Translations under genes and position numbers: made by a program
The notes under the pieces: generated by a model
What the model was told of the DNA's origin: nothing
Seen by the model: the letters and a program-made list of their open reading frames with translations, nothing else
Database searches by the model: none
Shown here: piece by piece, positions 1-7,746 of the stretch
Position numbering within the stretch: position 1 is the first letter of the stretch
Layout: each line of letters begins with the position of its first letter
DNA from: Tannerellaceae bacterium
GTDB taxonomy: Bacteria > Bacteroidota > Bacteroidia > Bacteroidales > Tannerellaceae
Length of the DNA: 44,538 nucleotides
NCBI GenBank assembly: GCA_031271045.1
Contig: JAISWO010000067.1
Location: 1 to 44,538, forward strand
Direction: 5' to 3'

Positions 1-36
1 TGATTAGAGTAAAACAGATATCCTTCAGAATTAGGT

Positions 37-318
37 TTACTGCCGAAAAACATTTTTATATAGAGGCTGATAATATGAACTGTTTTTTCTGATAATATCA
101 AAGGTCGCTTCTTGTTTCCCTTCCCATTGACTATAACATATGGTTTTTTTACATCCAAATACCGTCGCGATTTTCAACGTAAACAATCCTGTCTCCAATA
201 GTTGCATTGCCATTTTGGTGTTCCGTTTCCCGTTTTGCCTTGCTTCACCAAATCGTTGCTTTATAATCGCAGGGATTTGATTACATTTGTGCTTTGCAAA
301 ACAATATTTAATGTATCA
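37..318 (-). pseudogene. possible relic of a helix-turn-helix (resolvase-like) protein, C-terminal part
   Basis: A minus-strand frame is open for about 93 codons and ends in TAA at 37-39. The first ATG in it is at 213, which would give 58 aa. The middle of the translation (LLETGLFTLKIATVFGCKKT) has the spacing of a helix-turn-helix of the kind found at the C-terminus of serine resolvases: a short helix, then x-IA-x-x-FG-C-x-x-T. The stretch is visibly more AT-rich than the genes to its right, as expected for a transferred or decaying gene. No recombinase catalytic domain is visible, and the frame closes just where the neighbouring peptidase gene starts. It could equally be non-coding leader that happens to lack stops. 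The resolvase resemblance is inference from pattern only. Confidence 0.25.
282..289 (+). promoter_or_regulatory. candidate -7 promoter element for the DPP IV-type peptidase gene
   Basis: TACATTTG matches the Bacteroidota -7 consensus TAnnTTTG and lies 34 bases before the ATG at 324. A GTTG at 255-258 could serve as the -33 element, but its spacing of 23 bases is longer than the usual 19-21, so the promoter call is weak. Confidence 0.35.
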
Positions 319-323
319 ATGAT

Positions 324-2498
324 ATGAGACGAATGGTTTTTTACGTTGCCTTTTCGGCCATCATGGCCGGGAACGTCTGCGCCCAGGAAGGAAACAAACA
401 GGTCAGCCTGAAAGAAATAACCGACGGCGTATTCCGTCAGGAAACCGGCGTGGGCGAGATGCGCTCGCTGCCCGATGGCGAGCATTACACGGCCATGAAC
501 CGCGAACGGAGTATGATCGTGCGGTACGCCTACCGGACGGGAAAGGCCGTCGATACGCTCTTCAACGTCCAAAAGGCACGCGAATGTGTGTTTGATCGCT
601 TCGATGGATACCTGATCAGCCCGACCGGACACCGCATACTCCTTTGGCGCGAGACGGAACCGATCTACCGTCGCTCGTTCCGGGCCGAGGTCTATGATTA
701 CGACGTCAGGCGCAACTACGTCAAACCCCTCTCCGAGGAGCCGGGAAAACTGATGATCCCTACCTTCTCGCCCGACGGACGCATGTGCGCCTTCGTACGC
801 GACCATAATATATGGATAAAGAAATTCGACTTCGACACCGAAGTGCAAGTCACCCGCGACGGCGAAACCAACCGGGTGCGCAACGGCATCACCGACTGGG
901 TCTACGAAGAAGAATTTTCGGTTACCAACCTCATGGCCTGGTCGCCTGACAGCGAAATACTCGCCTTCGTGCGCTTCGACGAAAGCGAGGTACCGGAATT
1001 TTCCATGCAAGTCTACGGACAGGGAACTTATCCCGGATACGAGCAGTTTAAGTATCCGAAAGCCGGAGAACCCAACTCGCGGGTCACGCTCCACGCCTAC
1101 AACGTGGCCACCAAAGACGTCCGGCGCCTGGAAGCCCCCATAGACGCCGAAAGCTACATCCCCCGCATCGTCTTCACCACCCAGCCGGACCAATTAGCCG
1201 TGATGACGCTCAACCGCCATCAGAACATCTTCAATATGTACTACGCCAACCCCCGCAGTGGCGTCTTCCGCCTCATCCTCCGCGAAGAAAACGAACGCTA
1301 TGTCGACTCCGACTGGCTCCACTCCATCCGCTTCTACAAAAACGGCTTTACCTGCATCAGCGAAAAAGACGGATACGCCCACATCTACCTCCATACGCCA
1401 ACAGGCATTCTGCAACAGCAACTGACCCAAGGCCCGTGGGACGTCTCCCAGTTTTACGGCTACGACGAAGCCACGCAAACCGTCTACTACCAGTCGGCCG
1501 AAGAAAGCCCTCTCCGACGCTCCGTCTACGCGATCAACGCTAAAGGCGCAAAGACCCGCCTGTCGACCGCCGAAGGAACCAACGAGGCCGCTTTCAGCAC
1601 CAACTTCGCCTACTACGTCAACCACCACTCCACCCTCTCCGAGCCCGTACGCATCACTGTGCACGAAACCCGGTCGAAGAAACAGCTCCGCGTACTCCAG
1701 GACAATGCCGCCCTGCGCCAACGACTGGCCGCCTACCGCCTACCGCAGAAAGAATTTACCCGGATACACACCGCCGCCGGGTTCGACCTGAACGCATGGA
1801 TACTCAAACCGGACGACTTCGACGAATCGAAGAAATACCCCATCCTGATGCTCCAATACAGCGGACCGAACTCGCAGCAGGTCACCGACAGCTATACCTT
1901 CGGATGGGAATATTACCTGGCCGCTAAAGGATACATCGTCGTCAGCGTAGACGGCCGGGGCACCGGAGCCCGGGGCGAAGACTTCCGCAAATGTACCTAC
2001 CTGCGCATGGGCGAACTCGAGTCGAAAGATCAGGCTGAGGCCGCTCGCGAACTGGGCAAACTGCCCTACGTCGACGCCGGCCGCATCGGCATCTGGGGAT
2101 GGAGCTTCGGCGGTTACAATACCCTGATGGCGCTCTCTACCGGCAACGGCGTCTTCAAAGCCGGTATCGCCGTAGCTCCCCCCACCGACTGGAGGTTTTA
2201 TGACACCGTCTATACCGAACGCTATATGCGCACCCCACAGGAAAACCCCGGCGGATACACCGCCACCTCCCCCATCCGCCTGGCCGGTAACCTCGAAGGA
2301 AAACTCCTCCTCGTTCACGGCACCGCCGACGATAACGTCCACTTCCATCAGACCCTCGAATACGCCGAAGCCCTCGTCCAGGCCGGCAAACAATTCGAGA
2401 TGCAGATATACAAAGACCGCAACCACAGCATCGCCGGAGGCAATACCCGCTACCACCTCTACACCCGGATGGCAACCTTCCTGTTCGAAAACCTTTGA
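324..2498 (+). CDS. dipeptidyl-peptidase IV-type serine peptidase (S9B)
   Basis: A 724-aa exported peptidase that would remove X-Pro or X-Ala dipeptides from the N-termini of peptides in the periplasm or at the outer membrane. Residues 1-20 form a signal peptide ending at CA-QEG. An N-terminal eight-bladed propeller region holds DWVYEEEF at 191-198; the double Glu is the DPP IV signature that binds the substrate N-terminus. The C-terminal alpha/beta-hydrolase has the nucleophile in GWSFGG (Ser594), Asp669 in TADDNVH and His701 in RNHS, so the triad is complete and the length is normal for DPP IV. The stop overlaps the lipA start (TGATG), so the two genes are probably co-transcribed. Family DPP4 enzymes in Bacteroidales support use of peptides as a carbon source. 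Whether this one is periplasmic or surface-attached cannot be seen. Confidence 0.93.
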   Translation: MRRMVFYVAFSAIMAGNVCAQEGNKQVSLKEITDGVFRQETGVGEMRSLPDGEHYTAMNRERSMIVRYAYRTGKAVDTLFNVQKARECVFDRFDGYLISPTGHRILLWRETEPIYRRSFRAEVYDYDVRRNYVKPLSEEPGKLMIPTFSPDGRMCAFVRDHNIWIKKFDFDTEVQVTRDGETNRVRNGITDWVYEEEFSVTNLMAWSPDSEILAFVRFDESEVPEFSMQVYGQGTYPGYEQFKYPKAGEPNSRVTLHAYNVATKDVRRLEAPIDAESYIPRIVFTTQPDQLAVMTLNRHQNIFNMYYANPRSGVFRLILREENERYVDSDWLHSIRFYKNGFTCISEKDGYAHIYLHTPTGILQQQLTQGPWDVSQFYGYDEATQTVYYQSAEESPLRRSVYAINAKGAKTRLSTAEGTNEAAFSTNFAYYVNHHSTLSEPVRITVHETRSKKQLRVLQDNAALRQRLAAYRLPQKEFTRIHTAAGFDLNAWILKPDDFDESKKYPILMLQYSGPNSQQVTDSYTFGWEYYLAAKGYIVVSVDGRGTGARGEDFRKCTYLRMGELESKDQAEAARELGKLPYVDAGRIGIWGWSFGGYNTLMALSTGNGVFKAGIAVAPPTDWRFYDTVYTERYMRTPQENPGGYTATSPIRLAGNLEGKLLLVHGTADDNVHFHQTLEYAEALVQAGKQFEMQIYKDRNHSIAGGNTRYHLYTRMATFLFENL

Positions 2499-3346
2499 TG
2501 ATGCAGCACAACCCCAAACCGCACTGGCTGAAAACCCGGCTGGGAGGAAGCGGACGCTTCGTACAGACTAAAGATATCGTCCGGTCGAACAGGCTGCATA
2601 CGATATGCAGCAGTGGTAAATGCCCGAATATCGGCGAATGTTGGAGCCGCGGGACGGCTACCTTTATGATCGGGGGTGACATCTGCACCCGGTCGTGCAA
2701 ATTCTGCAACACCCGCACCGGACGGCCCCTTCCTTTAGATCCGGACGAGCCGGCGCGCGTGGCCGAAAGCATCCGTCTGATGGGGCTACGCCATGCCGTC
2801 ATCACCTCCGTCGACCGCGACGACCTGCCCGATATGGGCTCCCGCCATTGGGCCGACACCATCCGCGCCATCCGGCAGGCCAACCCCCAAACCACCATCG
2901 AAGCGCTCATCCCCGACTTCCAGGGACGCTTCGAACGGGTCGACGAAGTCGTCGAGGCCGCTCCCGAAATCATCTCCCACAATATGGAAACCGTCCGCCG
3001 CCTCACGCCCCACGTCCGCAGCGCCGCCCGCTACGAGGTCAGCCTTGCCGTGCTCCGTCACATCGCTTGTCGGCAGGTCGTCGCCAAAACAGGTATCATG
3101 GCCGGACTGGGCGAGACGGAAGAAGAAGTCTATGAACTGATGGACGACGCCCTTGCAGCCGGCGTATCGATCCTGACCATCGGGCAATACCTCCAACCGT
3201 CGGCAAGGAATATCCCGGTCGCCGCCTATATCCCGCCCGCCCAGTTCGACCGTTATAAAGAGGCAGGCCTTGGGAAAGGATTCCGGATCGTCGAAAGCGC
3301 TCCCTTGGTCCGTTCTTCGTACTATGCGGAGAAATGCCTGGGCTGA
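2498..3346 (+). CDS. lipA: lipoyl synthase
   Basis: Radical-SAM enzyme that inserts two sulfur atoms into protein-bound octanoyl groups to make the lipoyl cofactor of 2-oxoacid dehydrogenases and the glycine cleavage system. Counting from the ATG at 2498 (282 aa), the auxiliary [4Fe-4S] ligands are Cys37, Cys42 and Cys48 (CSSGKCPNIGEC) and the radical-SAM cluster ligands are Cys63, Cys67 and Cys70 (CTRSCKFC). The C-terminal RSSYYA supplies the serine that ligates the auxiliary cluster in this family. All key residues are present and the length is typical. The ATG at 2498 shares its A with the stop of the upstream peptidase gene; a second ATG follows at once at 2501. Translational coupling with the peptidase gene is likely, although the two functions are unrelated. 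Confidence 0.95.
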   Translation: MMQHNPKPHWLKTRLGGSGRFVQTKDIVRSNRLHTICSSGKCPNIGECWSRGTATFMIGGDICTRSCKFCNTRTGRPLPLDPDEPARVAESIRLMGLRHAVITSVDRDDLPDMGSRHWADTIRAIRQANPQTTIEALIPDFQGRFERVDEVVEAAPEIISHNMETVRRLTPHVRSAARYEVSLAVLRHIACRQVVAKTGIMAGLGETEEEVYELMDDALAAGVSILTIGQYLQPSARNIPVAAYIPPAQFDRYKEAGLGKGFRIVESAPLVRSSYYAEKCLG

Positions 3347-3374
3347 AGGAAGCATCTCAAAAAAACAGAACAGA

Positions 3375-4481
3375 ATGAAGAGTCAGACAAAAAGGATATT
3401 GAACAATCAGGCGATCGGGATCGTCCCTATCCTGCTGTCTATGATCCTGGACCTTTACGTCTCGCACGTGGCGTCTTTCCTGATCGGTATCTCGTTCTGC
3501 TTGCTGTTGCTGCTGGCATTTCACCTGATCGTTCGCAAAGATGTGTACCAGTTCCTGCTGCTTCCTACTCTGCTGACGTATATCTGCTATTCCGTCTTTC
3601 TTTTCTTCGACATCGAGGCCTCCCTGAACCTCTATTCACCGATTGTCGCCGAGATTCTGCTGGTGTCCATCCTGGGGTTTACTGTCTTTTTCAAGCGTAG
3701 CGTATTACGCCATTACAAAGATATGCAACGCCCCTATCAGGTCATGTTCCGTTCAACGCTGACGGAAGCATTCTTTGTGGCGGAAGTGATTCAGACGCTT
3801 TATACGCTCTACCTCTTTGTTGCTTTGTTGTACACGCATTTGCCGGAAGACTCGTTCCGGAGTGACGGATTCATACGCATCTTTTATCACTATACGGGCG
3901 CGGCCATCGGCTTGTCGGTCATCGTTTACGAACAGGTACGGATCTATATGATCAACAAAAGGCTGGGCGAGGAGGTCTGGCTGCCCGTACTGGATGACAA
4001 AGGGCGCGTGACCGGCAGCGTGGCCCAGTCCATCGGACAAAAGTCGCATAAGAAGTACTATCACCCGGTCGTCCGTATCGCCGTAGTCTGCCACGGGATG
4101 CTTTATTTGACGAAAAGAGAGGCAGACGCCTTCATATCGCCCGGTCAGTTAGACCTGCCTTTCCGCCGGTACGTGCTGTTCCGTCACAGCAGGGAAAGTA
4201 CGGCGCTGAGCGCCATCGAAGCGCTGGGAAACGATCCCTCCATCAAACCCCGCTTTATGATTCATTATACGTTCGAGAACCGCAAGGTAAAACAATTAGT
4301 CTCCCTCTACGCCATCGTGCTGCAAAACGAAGCTCCGCTGCAACATATAGCCAAAGGCAAACTGTGGACAGTCAAACAAATCGAAGCGAATATGGGAGCA
4401 GACCTGTTCAGCGAATATTTCTACAAGGAGTTTCCTTATCTGCAAAGCACTCTTTTAGCAGCCGGCAACGTCTCACCGTAA
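3375..4481 (+). CDS. membrane protein with a degenerate NUDIX-like cytoplasmic domain
   Basis: A 368-aa protein of no recognised name. The frame is open further upstream, but the first 35 codons overlap lipA and look like its shadow, so the ATG at 3375, 28 bases after the lipA stop, is chosen. Residues about 10-210 carry roughly six hydrophobic segments (the first near IGIVPILLSMILDLYV) with short charged loops. The remaining 150 or so residues are soluble. They run WLPVLDDKGRVTGS, then HPVVRIAVV, LYLTKR and LDLPFRRYV, and end in a helix, the order of strands seen in NUDIX and isopentenyl-diphosphate isomerase folds. The catalytic NUDIX box (G-x5-E-x7-RE-x2-EE) is absent, replaced by a stretch around RHSRESTALSAIEALG. 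That suggests a ligand-binding rather than hydrolytic role; this is inference from fold pattern. It overlaps the convergent phosphodiesterase gene by 9 bases. Confidence 0.8.
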   Translation: MKSQTKRILNNQAIGIVPILLSMILDLYVSHVASFLIGISFCLLLLLAFHLIVRKDVYQFLLLPTLLTYICYSVFLFFDIEASLNLYSPIVAEILLVSILGFTVFFKRSVLRHYKDMQRPYQVMFRSTLTEAFFVAEVIQTLYTLYLFVALLYTHLPEDSFRSDGFIRIFYHYTGAAIGLSVIVYEQVRIYMINKRLGEEVWLPVLDDKGRVTGSVAQSIGQKSHKKYYHPVVRIAVVCHGMLYLTKREADAFISPGQLDLPFRRYVLFRHSRESTALSAIEALGNDPSIKPRFMIHYTFENRKVKQLVSLYAIVLQNEAPLQHIAKGKLWTVKQIEANMGADLFSEYFYKEFPYLQSTLLAAGNVSP

Positions 4482-4967
4482 GCCCAGCTCTATCACCTCA
4501 AGGTCTTTGATTTTCGCGCCCTCGATAGAGAAGCGCAGCAAGGTGCGTACCTGATGAAAGCCGCTCTTCCCGGCCGCACCGGGATTCATGTGCAGGCAGT
4601 TTAAGTGTTGATCGAATATTACTTTCAGGATATGGGAATGCCCTGCGATGAACAGTTTCGGGCGCATTGCGTACAGATCTTTCCGTATGGCCGGTTCGTA
4701 CCGTCCGGGATAGCCGCCGATATGCGTCATCAGGACCGGTACGTCTTCAATCGAGAAATGGGCGACAAGAGGATATTGCGAACGTAGCGGCTGTCCATCA
4801 ATATTACCGCAGACCGCCCGTAGCGGTTTTACATTCGAGAGGCGTACCGCCACCTCGACTGAGCCGATGTCGCCGGCATGCCATATCTCGTCGCACGACG
4901 AGAAGTACTCTTTGTACCGGTCGTCCCAATAGCCATGCGTATCCGAAAGAAGTCCTATTTTAACCAT
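4473..4967 (-). CDS. YfcE/MJ0936-type metallophosphodiesterase
   Basis: A 164-aa calcineurin-like phosphoesterase, about the usual size of the small YfcE family, which hydrolyses phosphodiester bonds with a two-metal centre in the cytoplasm. Metal ligands are visible as Asp9 and His11 (SDTHG), Asp33 (AGDIG), Asn55 (GNID), His82 (THIGG) and His110/His112 (GHSH). No signal peptide or membrane segment is present. It starts 20 bases after the stop of the UvrD/PcrA-type helicase gene and is the last gene of the recR-to-phosphodiesterase operon. The physiological substrate cannot be told from sequence. Confidence 0.9.
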   Translation of the reverse strand: MVKIGLLSDTHGYWDDRYKEYFSSCDEIWHAGDIGSVEVAVRLSNVKPLRAVCGNIDGQPLRSQYPLVAHFSIEDVPVLMTHIGGYPGRYEPAIRKDLYAMRPKLFIAGHSHILKVIFDQHLNCLHMNPGAAGKSGFHQVRTLLRFSIEGAKIKDLEVIELGLR

Positions 4968-4987
4968 TGATAAGATGTCGACGCAGG

Positions 4988-7213
4988 TTATAATATTGTC
5001 AGGCGGGCGTACTTTAGGAGTAACTGTTTCTGTCCGAAATTTTCGAACATGACGGTTACTTTTGCATTTCCGCCTGTGCCTTCAAGCCCAAGGACGACGC
5101 CTGTGCCGAAGCGGTCGTGCTGGACGGTGGCTCCGATCTTCAGGCTCGATGCGTCGGTTGCGGGGGCAGTTACGGTTGTGGTTACGGTTGCGGTTGCAGC
5201 TGGGGGCGTTGGCGGCTTCAGGCGCGGTTCGAAAGTATAGCCGCTTCTGGGGGTGTCAACGTATTGCATATCGAGGTCTGCCAGGAAGCGGCTTGGCGAG
5301 CATATATTGGTTTTCCCGTTGCGGAAGCGGCTTTGGGCATAGGTGAGGGTGCAATTTTCTTCGGCCCGGGTGATGGCTACGTAGAACAGTCGTCGTTCTT
5401 CTTCGACGGCCGAGGGGCTGTCTTTGCTTAAAGAGGAAGGGAAGAGGTCTTCTTCCAGTCCGGCCACGAAGACGTTTTTAAATTCGAGTCCTTTGGAGGC
5501 ATGGACGGTCAGGAGGGTGACTTTGTTTGCATTTTCGTCTTTATCGTTATCCTGGTCTGTCAGCAGGGATACTTCCGAGAGGAAGCCGGCGAGCGTCACT
5601 TCTCCTTCCCCTTCTTCCCGGCGAAGGTGGATGTATTCGGAGATCCCTTTGAGCAGTTCTTCCATGTTTTCGATCCGGCTGGTTGCTTCGACCGAGCGTT
5701 CCTGCATGAGTTCGTTCACGATTCCGGTTCGTTTCAGGACGTAGGCGGCCATTTCGTCGGCTTGCAGTTGTGTGTTTTGTTCGATGAAGTCTTCCATCAT
5801 CTGCCGGAAGGTTTCTATTTTGCGGTTGGCGGCGGTATTGAGCTGGATGGGGTAAGCGGCGGGGTCTTTGACGACGTTCCAGGGGCTTGTGTTTTGTTGG
5901 GTGGCTGCGGCGAGTATTTTGTTCAGTGTCGTGTCGCCGATACCTCGTGTGGGATAGTTGATGATACGTTTGAGCGCTTCTTCGTCGTGTGGGTTGACGA
6001 TCATGCGCAGGTAGGCGATCAGGTCTTTGACTTCTTTCCGGTGATAGAAGGACAGTCCTCCGTATATCCTGTAAGGGATGTTGCGTTTGCGGAGCGCTTC
6101 TTCGAGGAGGCGCGACTGTGCGTTGACGCGGTAGAGGACGGCGAAGTCGGTATAGGAATATTGTTCTTTTCCCAAGCGCATTTCGGCGATCCGGGAAGCG
6201 ATCAGGTGGGCTTCTTCGTAATCGGAATAGGTGGAGGAGAGGAAGAGTTTGTTTCCTTTTTCGTTTTCGGAGTAGATTTGTTTGTGTATCTGTTCCCGGT
6301 TTTTCCGGATCAGGCTATTGGCGGCGTTGACGATGTTCTGCGTAGAGCGGTAGTTGCGTTCCAGCTTGAAGATGCGGCAGTTCGTGTATTGGTCTTTAAA
6401 ATTCAGTATATTGTCGATATTGGCTCCGCGGAAGGAGTAGATGCTTTGTGCGTCGTCTCCTACGACGCATATATGTTGGTGAAGTTCTGCGAGGCGCCGT
6501 ACGATGAGGTGTTGGGCGAAGTTTGTATCCTGGTATTCGTCCACAAGGATGTATCGGAAGAAGCTTCGGTATTTGTCCAGCACGGCGGGGTGATCGCGGA
6601 AGAGGATATTGGTTTGCAGCAGCAGGTCGTCGAAGTCCATGGCTCCGGCTTGGAAGCAGCGGCTTTGGTATTGTTTGTAGATGTCGCGTATGAGGGGCAC
6701 GCGGGTGTTTATATCGTGTTCGACCAGTTCTTTGTTTTGTTCGTAGGCTCTCCAGGTGATCAGGGCGTTTTTGGCGTGGGAGATACGGTTGTGCACGAAG
6801 TTGGGGCGGTAGAGTTTGTCGTCGAGCGAGAGTTCTTTGATGATGGTTTTCAGGAGGCTTTTAGAGTCGTCGCTGTCGTAGATACTGAAGTTGGCGGGGT
6901 ATCCCAGGGATTCGGCTTCTTTGCGCAGGATGCGTGCGAAGATGGAGTGGAAGGTACCCATCCACAGTCGCCGGGCTTCGGAGGGTCCGGCGAGGGTGGC
7001 GATGCGTTCTTTCATTTCCTTGGCGGCTTTGTTGGTGAAGGTGAGCGCGAGGATGCTTTGCGGTGGCAGGCCTTGTTGGAGCAGGTAGGCGATTTTGCAG
7101 GTCAGGACGCGCGTCTTTCCTGATCCGGCTCCAGCGATGACTAAGGCGGGGCCGTCGATATAGGTGACGGCTTCCCGCTGGCTGTCGTTTAACTGGTTTA
7201 AGAAGTCTTCCAC
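4988..7213 (-). CDS. UvrD/PcrA-family ATP-dependent 3'-5' DNA helicase
   Basis: Superfamily 1A helicase that unwinds DNA during nucleotide excision repair, replication restart and clearance of RecA filaments. Motifs in order: AGAGSGKTR (Walker A), TFTNKAAKEM (Ia), VDEYQDTN (II, Walker B), GDDAQSIYSFRGA (III), ERNYRST (IV), LLTVHASKGLEF (V) and RLFYVAITRAEE (VI). A C-terminal Tudor-like tail (GATVQHDRFGTGVV) is the RNA polymerase-binding domain known in PcrA. The frame is open up to 7675, but those extra 154 codons are low-complexity Arg/His/Pro-rich shadow of the acetyltransferase gene. The GTG at 7213 (V-E-D-F-L-N-Q-L-N) gives 741 aa, normal for the family, and overlaps the acetyltransferase stop by 16 bases. 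pcrA or uvrD would be the usual symbol; sequence alone does not separate them. Confidence 0.92.
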   Translation of the reverse strand: MEDFLNQLNDSQREAVTYIDGPALVIAGAGSGKTRVLTCKIAYLLQQGLPPQSILALTFTNKAAKEMKERIATLAGPSEARRLWMGTFHSIFARILRKEAESLGYPANFSIYDSDDSKSLLKTIIKELSLDDKLYRPNFVHNRISHAKNALITWRAYEQNKELVEHDINTRVPLIRDIYKQYQSRCFQAGAMDFDDLLLQTNILFRDHPAVLDKYRSFFRYILVDEYQDTNFAQHLIVRRLAELHQHICVVGDDAQSIYSFRGANIDNILNFKDQYTNCRIFKLERNYRSTQNIVNAANSLIRKNREQIHKQIYSENEKGNKLFLSSTYSDYEEAHLIASRIAEMRLGKEQYSYTDFAVLYRVNAQSRLLEEALRKRNIPYRIYGGLSFYHRKEVKDLIAYLRMIVNPHDEEALKRIINYPTRGIGDTTLNKILAAATQQNTSPWNVVKDPAAYPIQLNTAANRKIETFRQMMEDFIEQNTQLQADEMAAYVLKRTGIVNELMQERSVEATSRIENMEELLKGISEYIHLRREEGEGEVTLAGFLSEVSLLTDQDNDKDENANKVTLLTVHASKGLEFKNVFVAGLEEDLFPSSLSKDSPSAVEEERRLFYVAITRAEENCTLTYAQSRFRNGKTNICSPSRFLADLDMQYVDTPRSGYTFEPRLKPPTPPAATATVTTTVTAPATDASSLKIGATVQHDRFGTGVVLGLEGTGGNAKVTVMFENFGQKQLLLKYARLTIL

Positions 7214-7746
7214 TGGTCTGTCTCGTTTATGCGTTGTACAAATAATACGTTGGTGAAACCTTCGCTGGTGGACACCCAGTCGGTCAACGTTCCCGAAGGG
7301 ATGAAGCCGCAGCGCCGGAAGAGGTTGTTGCTGGCTTTGTTGGTTACGGGTATGTAGGCATACAGTTGGTGCAGCTTCAGGAAGGAGAAGGCGTAATCGA
7401 CGAGCAGTGCGAGCGCTTGGCCGGCGATGCCTTTGCCTTGGTGGTCGGCGCCGACGAGTATGCCTATAGCGGCTTTGCTGTTGTGGGGGTCGAAGTCGTA
7501 GAGGTCGATCAGTCCGGCGCCTTTGGCGGGGGCGTCGATGAGTTCGATCATGAGCCGGAGCTGTCGTATTTCGTATATGTCGAGGTGGGATTGGGCGATG
7601 TATTTTTTCAGCGTATAGCGCGAATAGGGCGATACGGTGCTGCCGGATGTCCACAGGGAAGAGTCGTTTTCCCATTCGTAGAGCAGGTCCAGGTCTTCCG
7701 GTTCGAGGGGGCGTAGGCGGATGTTGTTGTTGCTTAGTAGTGTCAT
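7198..7746 (-). CDS. GNAT-family N-acetyltransferase (RimJ/RimL type)
   Basis: A 182-aa acetyl-CoA-dependent acetyltransferase of the Acetyltransf_3 class. It starts with IRLRPLEPEDLDLLYEWEND, typical of RimJ/RimL and spermidine acetyltransferase-like proteins. The acetyl-CoA loop is QGKGIAGQA near residue 102, and the conserved C-terminal N-x-x-A-x-x-L-F-x-x-x-G-F is present as NKASNNLFRRCGF. The acceptor could be a protein N-terminus, a polyamine or a nucleotide sugar; the sequence does not decide. Its ATG overlaps the stop of the upstream glycosyltransferase by 4 bases and its own end overlaps the helicase start, so it sits mid-operon. Confidence 0.9.
   Translation of the reverse strand: MTLLSNNNIRLRPLEPEDLDLLYEWENDSSLWTSGSTVSPYSRYTLKKYIAQSHLDIYEIRQLRLMIELIDAPAKGAGLIDLYDFDPHNSKAAIGILVGADHQGKGIAGQALALLVDYAFSFLKLHQLYAYIPVTNKASNNLFRRCGFIPSGTLTDWVSTSEGFTNVLFVQRINETDQWKTS

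Noticed and set aside
261-1193. 310-codon minus-strand open frame at the start of the DPP IV-type gene
   Set aside because: It is a shadow of the peptidase gene, which has the signal peptide and the DPP IV signature.
5501-7123. 540-codon plus-strand open frame across the helicase gene
   Set aside because: It is the antisense shadow of a GC-rich gene with all helicase motifs on the other strand, and its product matches no family.
7214-7675. N-terminal extension of the UvrD/PcrA-type helicase
   Set aside because: The extra codons are Arg/Pro/His-rich shadow of the acetyltransferase gene, and the GTG at 7213 gives the normal family length.
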